Of a stretch of 64,000 nt of DNA, positions 34,873-47,182 are shown piece by piece. Under the pieces are notes generated by a model, which worked only from the letters and a program-made list of their open reading frames with translations, did no database searches and had not been told where the DNA came from. The stretch spans positions 82,394 through 146,393 of the forward strand of contig JAJVDF010000594.1 of NCBI GenBank assembly GCA_022410635.1. Direction: 5' to 3'. The position numbers and the translations under genes were made by a program. Position 1 is the stretch's first letter; the number at the start of each line of letters is the position of its first letter. The stretch comes from Tretioscincus oriximinensis. Lineage: Eukaryota; Chordata; Lepidosauria; Squamata; Gymnophthalmidae.

Positions 34873-35420
34873 ACTTAGTACAATGGCAGAATCAACTCTT
34901 CCTTTGCTCTGAAAGTATAGTTTTCACCTTGTTTGGAAGGAGGCACAACCGAGACACATGCCTAATATACAGAGTGGCAGGAAATCTTCAAACAGCAATT
35001 TCCCCAGTACTAATGACCTTCAACAACAAACTACAGCAGGGATATTTAATGGACTAGCACAGGATCTGCCTGCAACTGATATAACTAATTTTTAACATTG
35101 GTCCCCTAGCATATGAAAGCTCATGCCATCTACCTTTCTCCTGTTAGACCCAAGTACGACAAGCGCCTTTGCTAGACCCAATTTTTAACCCAGTTTCAGT
35201 CGTCATTCACAATGAGTTTTCTGCGCTAAAGAATGCCAATAGTTTGCCACTTGTTAATGTCAGCCACCACAGAGCATGCCAAGGCAATGGCTGGGGGGCT
35301 CAGGGTCATCTCCCTCCGGGGGCCTAGCTGTATATAAAATAAAAATTCAAAATTTTAGGCTTTTCAGGGCCTCACTTCGTTTATCTGCCCTGGGGCCCCA
35401 TAGAATCTAGCTATATTTGT
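34873..35420. other. Intronic DNA with two small dispersed fragments
   Basis: 35095-35170 (GCTCATGCCATCTACCTTTC TCCTGTTAG) resembles an arm of the 30.74-kb foldback element. 35230-35412 contains CTTCGTTTATCTGCCCTGGG GCCCC, which recurs at 59.0 kb as CTTCATTTATCTGCCCCAGG GCCCC, so it is a small dispersed repeat. Confidence 0.5.
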
Positions 35421-36730
35421 GGTTGATGTGTTCCCACACTCTGAACATGAACTATAACTGGATTAAAACCTAGGTGTAACCGTGGCCCAAGTGTGGGAAG
35501 CCACCTTAATAGAGTCCTTTTTCAAGCATACCTTGGGGATTTGTCCATATGCAAATATTCTTCCCTTTCCTGGCCCACTCAACATCAACGCTACTATTCT
35601 TTTTTTGGAACTTAACTTTCACTGGTTATTTAAAGTGTAAAGTCTGTTCCTGGCTCCTCCTTTCCCTATTAAACTATCAACCCTATATTTTTAGTAGAGG
35701 AGCAGGCTTGTTTATTCATAAGCACTATGCTCTTAATTCAATAGATGGTGCATTTGGTTTCTTTCCCATTCCTCTTTTATTCTTCGTGCCAGGTTCTTTA
35801 GCATACAGTTTGTTGTTATTGATGTTGTTTTTGCGTACCACTGAGACATAAACAATCGTGGATAGAATCTGCACTACCCTGGGCACTTCCACACAGTTTT
35901 CTTGCCAGAGATGCAAAAGGAAGTTACCATTGGCTACTCCTGAGAAGCTGGGGATCAACCTAGCAACTTTCTGCTTTCCGAACAGTTTGCTCTCAGCTAA
36001 TACAGTCACTTAGAATGGAAAAAAATTAAAACACTATTTGGCTGCCACAGATTACTCAACCACTCAGGGAAAAACCTTGCTCAAGACAAAGACTTAGTTC
36101 TATATCCCCTTGCTCTCCACAGGAAATGTACTGAAGGACTTCAGCTACATACTGGCAGGAGAGTGAACTGGAGAATGGAAAAGACGAAATGAAAGTAGCA
36201 TAGTGGGCTGAAAATATTTAATTCAGCTACTTTACTGCCATCATTGGGCACAGCAGCAGAGGATGAGGAAGAAAATGTAATTCAGCTCAGACTAATTTAC
36301 TGCATTCTGCATTTAGTACAGCACTAAATGATGCTGGGACCATTTGCCTGCCAGAAGCCGGAAGCACTTTAGGAGCGCCCAAAATGTGGATACAGCTTTG
36401 TCATAGTATACAGCAACCCAGAAATCTTGCAAATCCATTTTTTTCTGGATTCCAAGTTAGCCTTTACGCTCACCTTGTTCAGCCATCTGAACATCACCCA
36501 GAATTATTATGCACATATCACTTTGTATAACACTGGGTAGCCAGAAGAGCAGTCAAAACAATTTCCTCTATCCTGGAAATACCGGTAATTCTTCTGTGCA
36601 CGCAGACTGGCATGGCAGAAAAGAGGGGAAACAGTCATATCTGGATTTTCTTTCTTTTGTTCATGAATTCATAAACCCACCATGATGCAAGATGTAGAAA
36701 AGGGGGATAGGGAGAAAAAAAATCTTTNAG
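35421..36730. other. Intronic DNA, nothing certain
   Basis: A weak inverted pair (TTCCCACACTC at 35432 and AGTGTGGGAA at 35491) may be a small MITE. The rest is unrecognised. Confidence 0.4.
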
Positions 36731-36842
36731 GCTCTGCTCACATACGTAGTTTTAAACTGCCTCTAATCCTGAAGAATAAGCTTGTTTGTTTAGTTCAGTT
36801 CTTCAGGACTGGAGACAACTATACATATATGTGTAACCAGGA
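36731..36842. mobile_element. Palindromic MITE family 2 copy
   Basis: CCTCTAATCCTGAAGAATAA is mirrored by TTCTTCAGGACTGGAGAC. The inner TGTTTAGTTCAG corresponds to CTGAACTAAACCAGG at 490. Confidence 0.6.
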
Positions 36843-36892
36843 CTTTAACTGCAGCACTATAGAATCAAGGTGCACTACGTGAAGCCGATGAA

Positions 36893-37060
36893 CAGGAGAG
36901 TTCGAAAAGGGGAGGCGTTTTTCCACCTGGATCTTCGGTCTATGGAACTTTTTATCAGAAGAAGAAATGACAGTGACTATCCTGGATAATTTCAAGAAAG
37001 GGTTAGATAAATTGATGGACATCAAGGAGGCTGGGTTAGGCTTTTGCTGTTAGTGCCATT
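36893..37060 (+). mobile_element. CR1-clade LINE fragment
   Basis: It matches the segment before the CR1 3' UTR in diverged form: TTTTTCCACCTGGATCTTCG GTCTATGGAA, then GATAATTTCAAGAAAGGGTT AGATAAATTGATGGACATCA. Confidence 0.7.
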
Positions 37061-40000
37061 TTGTGTGCCTCCACGTCCCTCGAAGGGGGCAGAGCAATTA
37101 CTTGTCTAGAACCTCATTCTGGATAAAAAGCATTAAGTGTGTCCAATATGCAATTATGTTTAGCTTGTAGTTAACACTGAACGTTGAAGGTAGTGGTGGA
37201 GACAATGATTAAACAAACGTGACAGCAGGAATGTAGAGGTAACATTAGATAAAGCCTTCTGGCTGGTTGGTTCCTAAACTTGATCTTCATCCTTGCCCTC
37301 TGAACATGACCTTGGTTTCAGACTGTGTCAAAATCAGGGTTCATCTTGGTTCCTTTAACAGTGACCCTCCTACCTTGAGCATACCTATGGAGTAGCAAAG
37401 ACAGCACAAAAGAATTCCCAGCCACAATGTGGTGAGAGCAAAGATGAACGCAATGCAGTATTTCAAAGCAAAGGATGAGTATGGCTAGGGAGAGGCTGCA
37501 ATGGGTTGCATAGTGCCAGCAGAGGGAGGGAGATATAAAAGCAGCTATCATGAGCTACAGCTCCATCTTCACAGGTGAGCAAAAAGAGGAGCGTGTCTGA
37601 GGCAAAGCCCATATTCTCTGCCTTCTAGCATTGGAAGAAGGGCACAGAGAGAAAGATGGAGTGAAAGAAAATAAGAGAACTGGACAAATGCATGCTGTCC
37701 TGCTCAAGTACAATCTGAACAGCTTCCCAAGCAGAAAGGGAAGTGGAAGAGGAAAAGAAGTGGAGAATTAGCAGAGGTGTTGATGGAATGACTTTTGTCA
37801 ATCCAAGGAGAAAGAACTACAGATAGCTGGATGCAGAGGGAGTCAAGTGTTTGTGGTAAACAGAGCTTATAGGATCTGACCCTCAACTTGTAATAACAGT
37901 TATTTGCAACCTTACAAATCCACAATTTTCCACATTCAGAGCTGCAATTTTGATATGCAGAATCACTCCCGCCGAGAACACTTTTCAAATTGGGTAGGAA
38001 GGACTACCCATCCCACTTCAGCTCCTCAATTACAAAGGCTTTATGTTTCACCCTAGATGGTCACTCTTGAATCATGTCAGAAGGTAACTATAATTCCATT
38101 ACTAGAGTTTGTTTTGCATTTTTCCTCATAATATGTTAATGTGGCCAGATGTGCAGGCTAATACAACCCTATAACAACCTACAGCTTTGTCCTTCAAGAT
38201 CTTGGAGGATTTCAGACACAAGCTTAGCCATGTCTCCTACTCAGACCATTCTCTCTATTTGATTTTGGTCCTATTAGTTGGAGCAACACACATTTGCATG
38301 GAGCAGACAAATTTACTGCAGAAATAGATTACAGCTGCCTGTGTGCAAACATGGTGTAACTGATGTGGCAGAACCACATGAGCCTCTGCATAACATTCAG
38401 TCCAGTGCCCCCTCACTCAAATACAGGTGAGGCAATGCTCTCTGCTGGATCCAAATCCTTGCCAGTTCATTGTGAAGTAGCTTCAGAGCTGGCACCGTTC
38501 TCCAGCAGAAAAGATGAAAGGCAGACAGGAAGTAAATGTGAAGCTAAGTTTCCCAAATTGCAGTCACACCCACGAACACATTAATCTGTCCTCCAGGCAG
38601 ATGGATTGCTGCAGATTTAGAAGCGTTATCACACACGTAAAACTGATCACTGTGCTTCAGGAGTATTCTATTTTAGGAGGCATGTGGATTTGCGCTAGTC
38701 TCATGCAAAAACTATGGAATTGAGGTCTCCCTAAAACAGATCACTAAGCCTGTGCAAACAGGCTCCAACTATCTGAACATCATTCCAAGGATTCTAGGCT
38801 ACTTTATCAAAGTTTGCTGTTACTTTCTTATGAATCTTCAACTAGTCCAAGATAAATTTTGTGCTATCTCAGCAGAAGTCTTGAAGATCCACACACACAA
38901 AACCTTTAGCTGTAGGTCATAAGGAAACAGCTAGAAGTAGGAGGACTATTGGAGTCTGGAAAAAGAAAATTGTGGAATATAAATGGAAGAAGCAACTTTC
39001 TTAAATAGGACTCACACAGTTCCTCTGAGCTGAGCCAGTAGGTTGCTTAAGAAAGCCTGAGGAGTATGGTGACTATAAATCAATAGTGCTGACCCACTCA
39101 TAAAGGGGCTGTTATCCATCGTTGCAGCATTTGGTTTCAAGAGCAGGAAAACCAGCTTTGCAAATATGATGCAGACCACATTCACTTCTGCCTGGCCTGG
39201 CTCCATTCGGGAATCCAGCTGCATTTTTCCAAAAACTGTTACAGCCTTTTACAGATGCTGGGTGGAAAATCTAAGGTCGGGGGGCATTTTTCCAGCCCTT
39301 AAAGTTAGAGCAGGTGGAAACCCATGTCCACATAGACAGCCATCACACATCTGGGCCAGGCATCATTTTGGTGTAGCCTCATGGGATATATAAGATTCCT
39401 TTTATTAACCCCTTTTTGACTCAACATAGTTGGTTTAAAGTTAAAAAGATAAAAAAGGATACAATGTTATTCTAAGGTGGTGTTCAAATTCTCTTTCACA
39501 GGCACAGGCTCTGTTTGCACAGGCTCAGTAATGTATTTTAGGGATGTTGTACAAACAGGGCCAAAGGTAAAAACGATTGAGATAAAAATTTACTTGCCTA
39601 TGAATGATACCCAGAATTGTTGCTTATAAGCAACAAATATCCCTTTGAACATCATACTATCTGTCTCTGATAATGAGGATGTTCGATAGCTCTTTAAACC
39701 CATTTCAGTTGTTCTCTAGGCTTTAAATGGGGTATTTCAAGTACACTGNATTTAGAAACTTCCAGAAATACTTTCCCTTGCATTATGATATCCTAGTGGT
39801 TGAAGTAGCAGATCAAAATAAGGCCAGATTAAAACCTCCATACAGACTGTACTATTGAGAAAACAAAAAACCTCAAGTACTTCATAGCGTTGATAGGTAG
39901 TGACAAGCTTTGTAACAGAAGATTTTGAGCTCTATGCAATTGAAGGAGCAGTAGCTAGGAATATTCAATTCTCGGAACAGAATCCAGTTTAAGAAGTGTA

Positions 40001-40615
40001 GGCATTCACTATACAGTTAAAAGCCCTTGACATTTTGATCAGTCAAAGAGTATATGTTAATGTTCCCTGCAGTAATTCCGCGTTCTACGTGCCACAGGGG
40101 GAACCACAGAGTGAATTTTTTTTTCAATTGACTACATTTGCAAGCAACTTGCTTCTCTTCCCAGCTTTCTCTATCTCAAATATCTTCCTTTATTCACAGA
40201 GGTTAGAATAAAATGCAGAATTTAACATTTTTTCCTTTTATCACTCTGATAGGAATTGGCAGGTTAGCAATAAAAACTGAAGTGTTTGTGAAAATGAGAA
40301 CTGTGAAAAAGGCAACATTAAACTGTCAATGCACAAAAAAAGTGTTTAATTAAATTCTTGGTATATAATAAACTAGAAATTTCATTTGTGTTTATTTACT
40401 GGATGTTTGAATCCACTATAAGCTTCTACAGTCACTAAGAATTTGGGGAAAGCATCGGTGGCCTAGGCAATATCTAAACAAAAATTCTTGCCTGTAACAA
40501 TGCCCTTCCTCCTCTGGGCCTTTTCAGGTTGCATCCCATAATAGGGACTTGCTGTGCACTTGCCAGTGCAAAAAGGACCTATGGGTATGTCCTAATGCCC
40601 TGTTCCGAAAGCAGG
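37061..40615. other. Long intronic stretch with weak dispersed repeats only
   Basis: 38711-38775 (reverse) and 39505-39560 share GGCTCTGTTTGCACAGGCTC-like sequence followed by TATTTTAGGGA; a third related piece is at 59.36 kb. No gene, SINE or LINE was recognised. Confidence 0.45.
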
Positions 40616-40617
40616 TT

Positions 40618-40911
40618 ATAGAAGAAGAAGAAGAAGAACTGGGTTTTACCCAAAGGGACTCAAAAGTGGCTTATAAGGGTATTTTTCATCTGAAGGCTGA
40701 ATTCTATCTTTCCCACCAAGCTGTGGTAGTTCCCATTTATCTAGTTGCAGTCAGTTGCAATTACTTGCAATTCTTGCTTTCGAATAGCTGGGTTGGCTAG
40801 AGCTACAGGCTAGTAGAAGATGCTCATGCCTCCCCACATCCATCACGGGGCCTTGAAACCCAATCTCCCAGATGAGAGACTGTCTCTTTAGCGACTGAGC
40901 TATTCTTGTTT
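40618..40911 (-). mobile_element. tRNA-derived SINE-A, near full length
   Basis: Minus strand runs from ATAGCTCAGTCGCTAAAGAG ACAGTCTCTCATCTGGGAGA TTGGGTTTCAAGGCCC (A and B box regions) through the body to TCCCTTTGGGTAAAACCCAG and a (TTC)n tail at 40621-40638. Confidence 0.9.
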
Positions 40912-42048
40912 GGGAGGAAATGCAACAGAATTCAGATTGAATTCTGTTTCTTTCCCTCCATCCCAAATTACACTTTTCAGCCCCAATGTTAACTGTGGGG
41001 TCAGTAATCTACATTTTTTAGGGTAGAAACAGCTACCTGTAGTTAGGGAAAGGCAGCCCACTCTCTCCTCATTATGGTAATCATCTCATTTTTACCACGT
41101 TTGACTGTCCTTAGTCAGTAGATTTAAAGCAAGGGTGGGATAACAATAATGGGGAAGAATAATGGGGGTTTCACTGTCTGATACAAATAGGAAATGAACT
41201 GTGAGGCATTTTAAAGATCAGAATTTCTAAAAGAGGACCACACCCTAAAATTTTAACCAGACTTATGAAGTGCAAATGGTCTGTAGGATTGGACAATTTT
41301 AATTCTAAATAGGCGGAATTTGGGAGAAACTGCTAGGAGGAAAAAAAAAATCTTCATTTTGGGGTTTGATCCCTGGGTACAACCTGAAACTTAATTATTT
41401 ACAATACTACCATTTATTTACATAGCACTAACACATTTAAAGTTGGGTGTGACTGCAGCCCAACTATTCCTCTTAAAACTACTGTTGTCCTTATTCTCAG
41501 TTACTCATGCCGTTTTAAAATTGCCCTCATATCANTAAAATGCAAACTTTCACCAACAGTGATATTTAACACCTTTATCTAGCAGATTTTTAGGAGGAAA
41601 TCACTGGCATGATATGATGACACCTAATGCAAGTATACTGAATAATTCATCTTTAGTGAAAAGCTCTACACCGCACCAGCAAAACCTCTTGATGCAAATT
41701 CAGTGACGTAAATCAGTTCCTAAGAGATTTTATTTTCCCCTCTATACCCAAGGTAGCTTTCCTTACCATACATGAATTTTTTTTAATCCCCCAGCTCTCT
41801 TTCTCTCTGTCACACATACTATGTTTCTTGCTAACTAAATATTAAAAATAACTGCTTCATTTTCTTTTTAATTCAGTTTTTATAATTTTTTCAATTGACA
41901 TTTTATGACAGCCATTTTGTCAGTAGTTTAGGACCCTACAGAATTGGCTGTACTGTTACATCTGTTGATGCTACTGTTCAGCGCCTCATGTTAACACACA
42001 GAATTCACTTGAAACCTTGTGCACATGGAACCTTATGCAGGGTAGAAG
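40912..42048. other. Intronic DNA left of the LTR element
   Basis: AT-rich. A ten-A run lies at 41341. No gene. Confidence 0.45.
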
Positions 42049-42053
42049 ACGAC

Positions 42054-42781
42054 TGTGGCGTTCCCCATTTTAAAGGTTTCTGTTTCTTTTATGAACTTAT
42101 CAGATATCCCAGAGGGAGGGGGGAAGAGTAGGCCTGGGCAGGGACGTGGCTTCCTGAATCCCTGTTTGGGAGGGGGCAGTGGCTGGAGGAGCCAGCCAAT
42201 GGGGCCTTGAATAGCCGGCTGGTNAACAGATAAAAGGGAAGCTGACCAGGGCTAAGAGGCCTTTCTGTCAGAGAGACTTGTGGTGTAGCAAGTTGACAGA
42301 GGGCTCCGNTTCTGACCTGCCCCAGAGGGAGGGGGTGGGAGTGTCTGGTGGCCTGGAAGAGTCAAAGTGGAGGCTTGACTTGGGCTGGAACAAATAAAGT
42401 GACACAGGGCCTGTCTCTTTAAGTATCTGGAAACTAATGTTACTCTTGCTTGGTGTGTGTGCTTGAGTCAGGTTTATTTTATAACAACCGAAGCTTTATT
42501 ATTCTAATCTTCTTTCTATTCCTTATTTGTAAATAATAAACTTGTTATTTGTTTCAATTCAAATATCATTTTCTTTCTGTTGTTTCCTTAACAACAAAAT
42601 ATAAGCACGCTACTGGTGGGGGCTGTGAATAAAGCCCCAACCTTGAGGTAAACACTGAGGCCTGAGGATAGTACTGTTGCTCCAAGCAGTCATGGGTGCT
42701 GGCTTGGGCAACAGGGGGATATTGTGGCACCCCTGACTGAGGCTCATCTAATAGTAGGGCCCTCAGGTAGGGGCCGCCACA
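42054..42781 (+). repeat. 5' LTR
   Basis: It begins TGTGGCGTTCC and ends GCCGCCACA. A TATA-like AGATAAAAGGG lies at about 42228, and an AATAAA cluster (TGTAAATAATAAACTTG) at about 42529. Confidence 0.93.
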
Positions 42782-42790
42782 TATTTTTGC

Positions 42791-42808
42791 TGGCAGCGGT
42801 GGGATCCG
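42791..42808 (+). other. Putative primer-binding site
   Basis: TGGCAGCGGTGGGATCCG lies nine bases after the LTR and begins with TGG as required to pair with a tRNA CCA end. The tRNA is not assigned. GATCC-rich repeats follow to about 42866. Confidence 0.55.
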
Positions 42809-43277
42809 GCAGAAGGATCCAGTGGGATCCAGCAGAAAGATCCAGTGTGTGATCCACCAGCGATCCGGTGATCATCACTTATAATTGGTGGTAGATTTAG
42901 TGGGATCCAATAGGATCCAGTGCATAATAATAGTGTGGTTTAAACAGAGCCCAGTTGGAACTAACAGAGGTACATGAGGTAATTGTACTGGTNTAGGTAG
43001 TGTACCTTCTGTCGAATTGAAAACAGATTCACGAGGTATAGACTTGGGTATTGTAGTGAATCTGATTATAACTTCTGTTTCTGAGGAGAAAGTTTGTTCT
43101 GAACGACAATTCATAATAACAACAAAGATAGCAGAATTGAGCCATAAGTATCTTTATCTAGTGTTGTTTCATGGAAACTAGAGCCAAGGCCATGGAAAGA
43201 ACTCAGGTTGCTGAAGCAGGCAGCGTAGGTGAAATGGAGGGNGCGCAGGCTCAGGGGGTAGCATCCTAAAATTAAGG

Positions 43278-43583
43278 ATGGAACATGAAGCCCAGATGCA
43301 GAAATTGGAGTTTGATGAGAGAGATAAAGAAAGACAGGCAGAGGAAAAAGAAAGACAGAGAGCACATGAGCAGAATGAAAAAGAAAGACAGAGGGCACAC
43401 GAGCTTGCTGTGTTGTCCATGAAAATACAGGCCAAAGACATGGAACTGCCTGAATTGTCTGGTGCTGGGGCATCAAGACTCACAAACATGCACATGGGTA
43501 TAGACCTCAAACGTTTTCCTTTGTACAATAAAGGGGATTGTGTGGAATCCTTTCTGTGTTTGAGAGAGCATGTGATGAACTGA
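43278..43583 (+). pseudogene. gag, N-terminal coiled-coil part
   Basis: Highly charged heptad-like segment with duplicated KERQRAHEQNE / KERQRAHEL, then the start of the capsid (DLKRFPLYNKGDCVESFL). The frame changes at about 43540-43580, and the rest of gag continues in another frame. Confidence 0.75.
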
Positions 43584-44770
43584 AAGTTGATCCTGAGGAT
43601 CAAATGGGATATTTAAGGGCAAGAATTAGTGGGGAACTGCTCAATATCTATGCCCAGATGCTCCCTGAGGATGCCAAGAAGTATCCTGCATTTAAAGCAA
43701 TGGTCAAGCAGTGCTTCAATCTGACTGCTGAGCATCACAGGCGAGCTTTCAGGGGCATTCAGAAACATGAGCAGGAGACATTTTCCCAACTTTCTACCAG
43801 GCTGAGTCAGGCTCTAAGGAAGTGGATCATTGAGGCCTCAGTGACCACTGTGGAACAATTTGAAAGCCTGATAGCCTTGGAACAATTTTATGAGCAGGTT
43901 CCTGGGCACTTACGCTGGATAGTAGCAGATAAAAAGTTCAAAAATGTAACTCTCGCTGCCCAGTACCTGGATGAATTGTGTTTGATAAGACAGGACAACC
44001 ATGCAAAGGCCATAACGGTCCCAAGGAAAGCGCCATATTCCAAGAATAACACTCCTATAAAATACTTACCTGATGAAGGAAGGGAAAATGCTAAGAGCCC
44101 CACGTTTAAGGGTAGTGGTATTGATGGGCAGCCAAAAAGGAGATCTGAAGTGGCTGCAAAAGATAATGTATGCTTTGCTTGTCACGAGAGAGGCCACTTT
44201 AAACGCAACTGTCCCCAAGTAAAGAATTTATCACCTCAGAGGGCAGCAAGTCCATATACTAGTTTTTACATACAAAAACAATATGGGGAAAAGGGAGGTG
44301 TGGTGCCAGCAGAAGAAAATGGCCGCCCGCTCTCACAAAATGGCTGCCAGGATACTGAGTATTGTAACAATGTTGTGAGGGAAAATATTCCANAAGCAGA
44401 ATATAATGGCTCAGTATTGGTCACCCTTAAAACTGAGGTACCAAATGAGTATGTGTGGGATGTAGTGGCCGCTGAAAAACCTATAAAAGCCTTACGGGAC
44501 ACGGGATCAAATGTTAGTCTGGTCCAGCCGACACTGGTCAATGAGGCTGACATTGTCCCTGGGGAATTTGTAACGTTAAAGGGTCTGGGAGGACCTGCTT
44601 TAAATACCAAAGTAGCCAAATTGCGTGTAGCCATTAATGGCTGGGAAGGGGAATGGAGGTTTGCTTTGTGTGGGGACATTCCATTCCAGATGTTGATTGG
44701 AAACCATTTGGGAAAAGAGGTGTCATCTGTATGTGTGGTTACTAGGAGCCAAGGAATGGCTAGGGAATAG
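43538..44770 (+). pseudogene. gag capsid (SCAN-like), zinc knuckle and protease
   Basis: A 410-codon open frame. Residues about 10-150 hold the capsid C-terminal fold from which the vertebrate SCAN domain is thought to derive (YLRARISGELLNIYAQ, HRRAFRGIQKHEQETFSQLS). A CX2CX4HX4C knuckle, CFACHERGHFKRNC, is encoded at 44171-44212. The aspartic protease active site reads LRDTGSNVSLV (DTG at 44498-44506), with a following hydrophobic strand region (FQMLIGNHLG). The frame ends at 44768. One N codon. gag and protease are in one frame here. Confidence 0.88.
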
Positions 44771-44827
44771 CCTGGTATTATTGAAGTAACACCTAAAGGA
44801 GGGGAAGGTCAGCAGGAGGAGGCTCCT

Positions 44828-45514
44828 TTGCTGGAAGTAGCTAAAACCGAAGGGGAAGGACCTCAGAGGNAAGCCTTTGCTCAAGAACAAAGGGCAGACC
44901 AAACCTTGACCCCACTTTTTCAAAAGGCTGAGAATGACACTATGCCTGACACTGAAGTAAGGGCTGAGGAATATAAAATTGAGGGAGGGCAGTTGTTTGG
45001 AGAGTCCCTCATACATGTTGTACATCAAAACAGGACCCCACATGGCCAGTTCGTTGTGACTTCCAAATACAGAGGGCAAATGAGGAGGTTTGCACATAAA
45101 GCTATCCCTTTGAGAGGGATTAACTCAGTGCTGGTGGTTGATGCCTTGATGGATGTCTTTTGCAGGGTGGGTTTCCCGGAGAAAATTGTTTCTGATTTGG
45201 GCTCTGCCTTCACATCCCGATTAATGACCAAACTGTGGAAGATATGTGGGGTTAAGCAGCTGTTGTCCACTAGGTACCATCCTCAGACCAATGACCGAAT
45301 TGGAAATCTTAATGCCACAATAGGCGGAGAGGTATTGGTTCCTTTCAACTCAGTGAAACCCTATTCGGGAAAGGAGATTACAGGGCCTTGTGTTTTCAAG
45401 CCATGTGAAGAGGAAGAGCATCTTATACCCCTCTTAGGCTCGAACAAAAGGGATGGGGATTCCCTAGACTTAGCTGCTCGGGGCAAAAATCTGATGGTGC
45501 AACAGACCTGGTAG
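44828..45514 (+). pseudogene. pol remnant with integrase core
   Basis: The frame retains integrase core landmarks at 45120-45320: a VVDALMDVF strand, KIVSDLGSAFTS with the second catalytic Asp, and STRYHPQTND. The third catalytic position (E in the usual VERFN context) is not preserved; the sequence reads RIGNLN. The zinc-binding N-terminus and first Asp are missing or degraded, so it is non-functional. Confidence 0.8.
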
Positions 45515-45599
45515 GTAGAACAGTTGTTGGGAGAATTCCACAGTATCTCCACATACAGGCCAAGGTGTGCAAGAGGGCTTCAGCGGTGTATTATAGTCA

Positions 45600-46070
45600 C
45601 CTGAGACAAGCCTATAGAGACACCTCCATATAGGGTCACAGGCCAGGTCACTGAGGCAATGGGCTAGGAGGTCAAGCTGCTGAAGAAGCTGGGGCGTGTG
45701 CATCCTCCAGGGGAAGTGGCTTGGCATGCAAATCCGGAGGAGGGCTTTGTCTGCCCCAAGGAAATGGTGAGGAAGAGGCCTGTGTTGATGGGCCTTCAGT
45801 ACAATACAGCAAGCAGACTAACAAGCTCTGCCAGTGGACGGAGCCCTGGGGCTATGCTGAACCAGGAGGGAACAGCCAGGCAGCAATATCCTGTCTTGTT
45901 CCTTAGCAAGAAACTGGCTACTGCAGAAGTCCTCCTGCCCACTTCAAAGAGGCGATGTCTGTTCATATGTAAATTAGGTCCATGTTGGTGGGGCCAGCAT
46001 TACCTATGTCAAGCAGACTTTGCTCCCTTGTGTTGGCTCGGAAAAACCAGAGGTAGGGACCAAAAACTAC
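45600..46070 (+). pseudogene. pol remnant: RT start and RNase H
   Basis: About 45618-45740, with a stop, encodes an RT N-terminal block (TPPYRVTGQVTEAMG, then EVKKLLKKLGRV). From 45850 to 46070 a frame resembles the RNase H start (GAMLNQEGTARQQYPVLFLS, then APLCWLGKTRG). Nearly all of the RT fingers and palm, including the YxDD region, is deleted between them. The position after integrase is what defines the unusual order. Confidence 0.75.
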
Positions 46071-46420
46071 CTAAGTGGCGTCACTTGTCGGAGGAGAGCC
46101 CTTGTGACATCATCCAAGGTGACCGAAGCATTGTCCAGGCGTCCAGGACCAACGGAAGAGCCGGAGACCAGCAACTGATGGCCACAACACCTGGAAAGGT
46201 GACTGGGATTCAACCCACATAGGAGGCGTACTGGATCTTCATGGCAGAACTTCCATTTCATCCAGACCCGGACCAGGAGAACCAGAAGCCTCTTTAAAAG
46301 ATGTTGAGCTCAAAGACTCATGAGACTTTTATAGATGTTTTTATATATTGGGTCTCTTACTTATTGCTGCAATTGANCAAGGGCCTTGCTAAAAAGTGGC
46401 AAGCCCCTGTGGTCAATCTT

Positions 46421-46434
46421 GTTGGTGGGAGGAG
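46421..46434 (+). other. Polypurine tract before the 3' LTR
   Basis: A short GT/GA-rich purine run (GGTGGGAGGAG) immediately left of the 3' LTR start at 46436, as expected for plus-strand priming. Confidence 0.6.
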
Positions 46435-46435
46435 T

Positions 46436-47177
46436 TGTGGCGTTCCCCATTTTAAAGGTTTCTGTTTCTTTTATGAACTTATCAGATATCCCAGAGGGAG
46501 GGGGGAAGAGCAGGCCTGGGCAGGGGCGTGGCTTCCTGAATCCCTGTTTGGGAGGGGGCAGTGGCTGGAGGAGCCAGCCAATGGGGCCTCAAATAGCCGG
46601 CTGGTCAGCAGATAAAAGGGAAGCTGATCAGGGCTAAGAGGCCTTTCTGTCAGAGAGACTTGTGGTGTAGCAAGTGGACAGAGGGGTCCGCTTCTGATCT
46701 GCCTCAAAGGGAGGGGGTGGGAGTGTATGGTAGCCTGGAAGAGTCAAAGTGGACGCTTGACTTGGGGCTGGAACAAANAAAGTGACACAGGGCCTGTCTC
46801 TTGAAGTATCTGGAAACTAATGTAGCTCTGTCTTGGTGTGTGTCCTTGAGTCAGGCTTATTTTATAACAGCCGAAGCTTTATTATTCTAATCTTCTTTCT
46901 ATTCCTTATTTGTAAATAATAAACTTGTTATTTGTTTCAATTCAAATATCATTTTCTTTCTGTTGTTTCCTTAACAACAAAATATAAGCACGCTACTGGT
47001 GGGGGCTGTGAATAAAGCCCCAACCTTGAGGTAAACACTGAGGCCTTGTGTAGGCCTGAGGATATTACTGTTGCTCCAAGCAGTCGTGGGTGCTGGCTTG
47101 GACAACAGGGTGATATTGTGGCACCCCTGACTGTGAGGGTCATCGAATAGTAGGGCCCTCAGGTAGGGGCCACCACA
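46436..47177 (+). repeat. 3' LTR
   Basis: Same ends as the 5' LTR (TGTGGCG...CCACA), with about 11-14 extra bases from a local duplication near 47043 (GGCCTTGTGTAGGCCTGAGG against GGCCTGAGG). Confidence 0.93.
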
Positions 47178-47182
47178 ACGAC

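Larger units (their letters stand above)
42054..47177 (+). mobile_element. Gmr1-like Ty3/gypsy LTR retrotransposon, 5,124 bp, defective
   Basis: Two LTRs (728 and 742 bp) flank an internal region, with identical target duplications ACGAC at 42049-42053 and 47178-47182. Order of recognisable domains: gag with SCAN-like capsid and CCHC zinc knuckle, aspartic protease, integrase, start of RT, RNase H. Integrase before RT is known from Gmr1-type elements and is unlike ordinary Ty3/gypsy. Frameshifts, stops, a lost integrase glutamate and deletion of most of RT make it inactive. The LTRs differ at many positions and by a small internal duplication, so it is not recent. Confidence 0.92.

Noticed and set aside
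35549..36009. Overlapping frames of about 100 codons on both strands
   Set aside because: No recognisable motif, no splice or start context; consistent with chance.
43888..45270. Minus-strand frames across the LTR element
   Set aside because: Antisense shadows of gag and pol.
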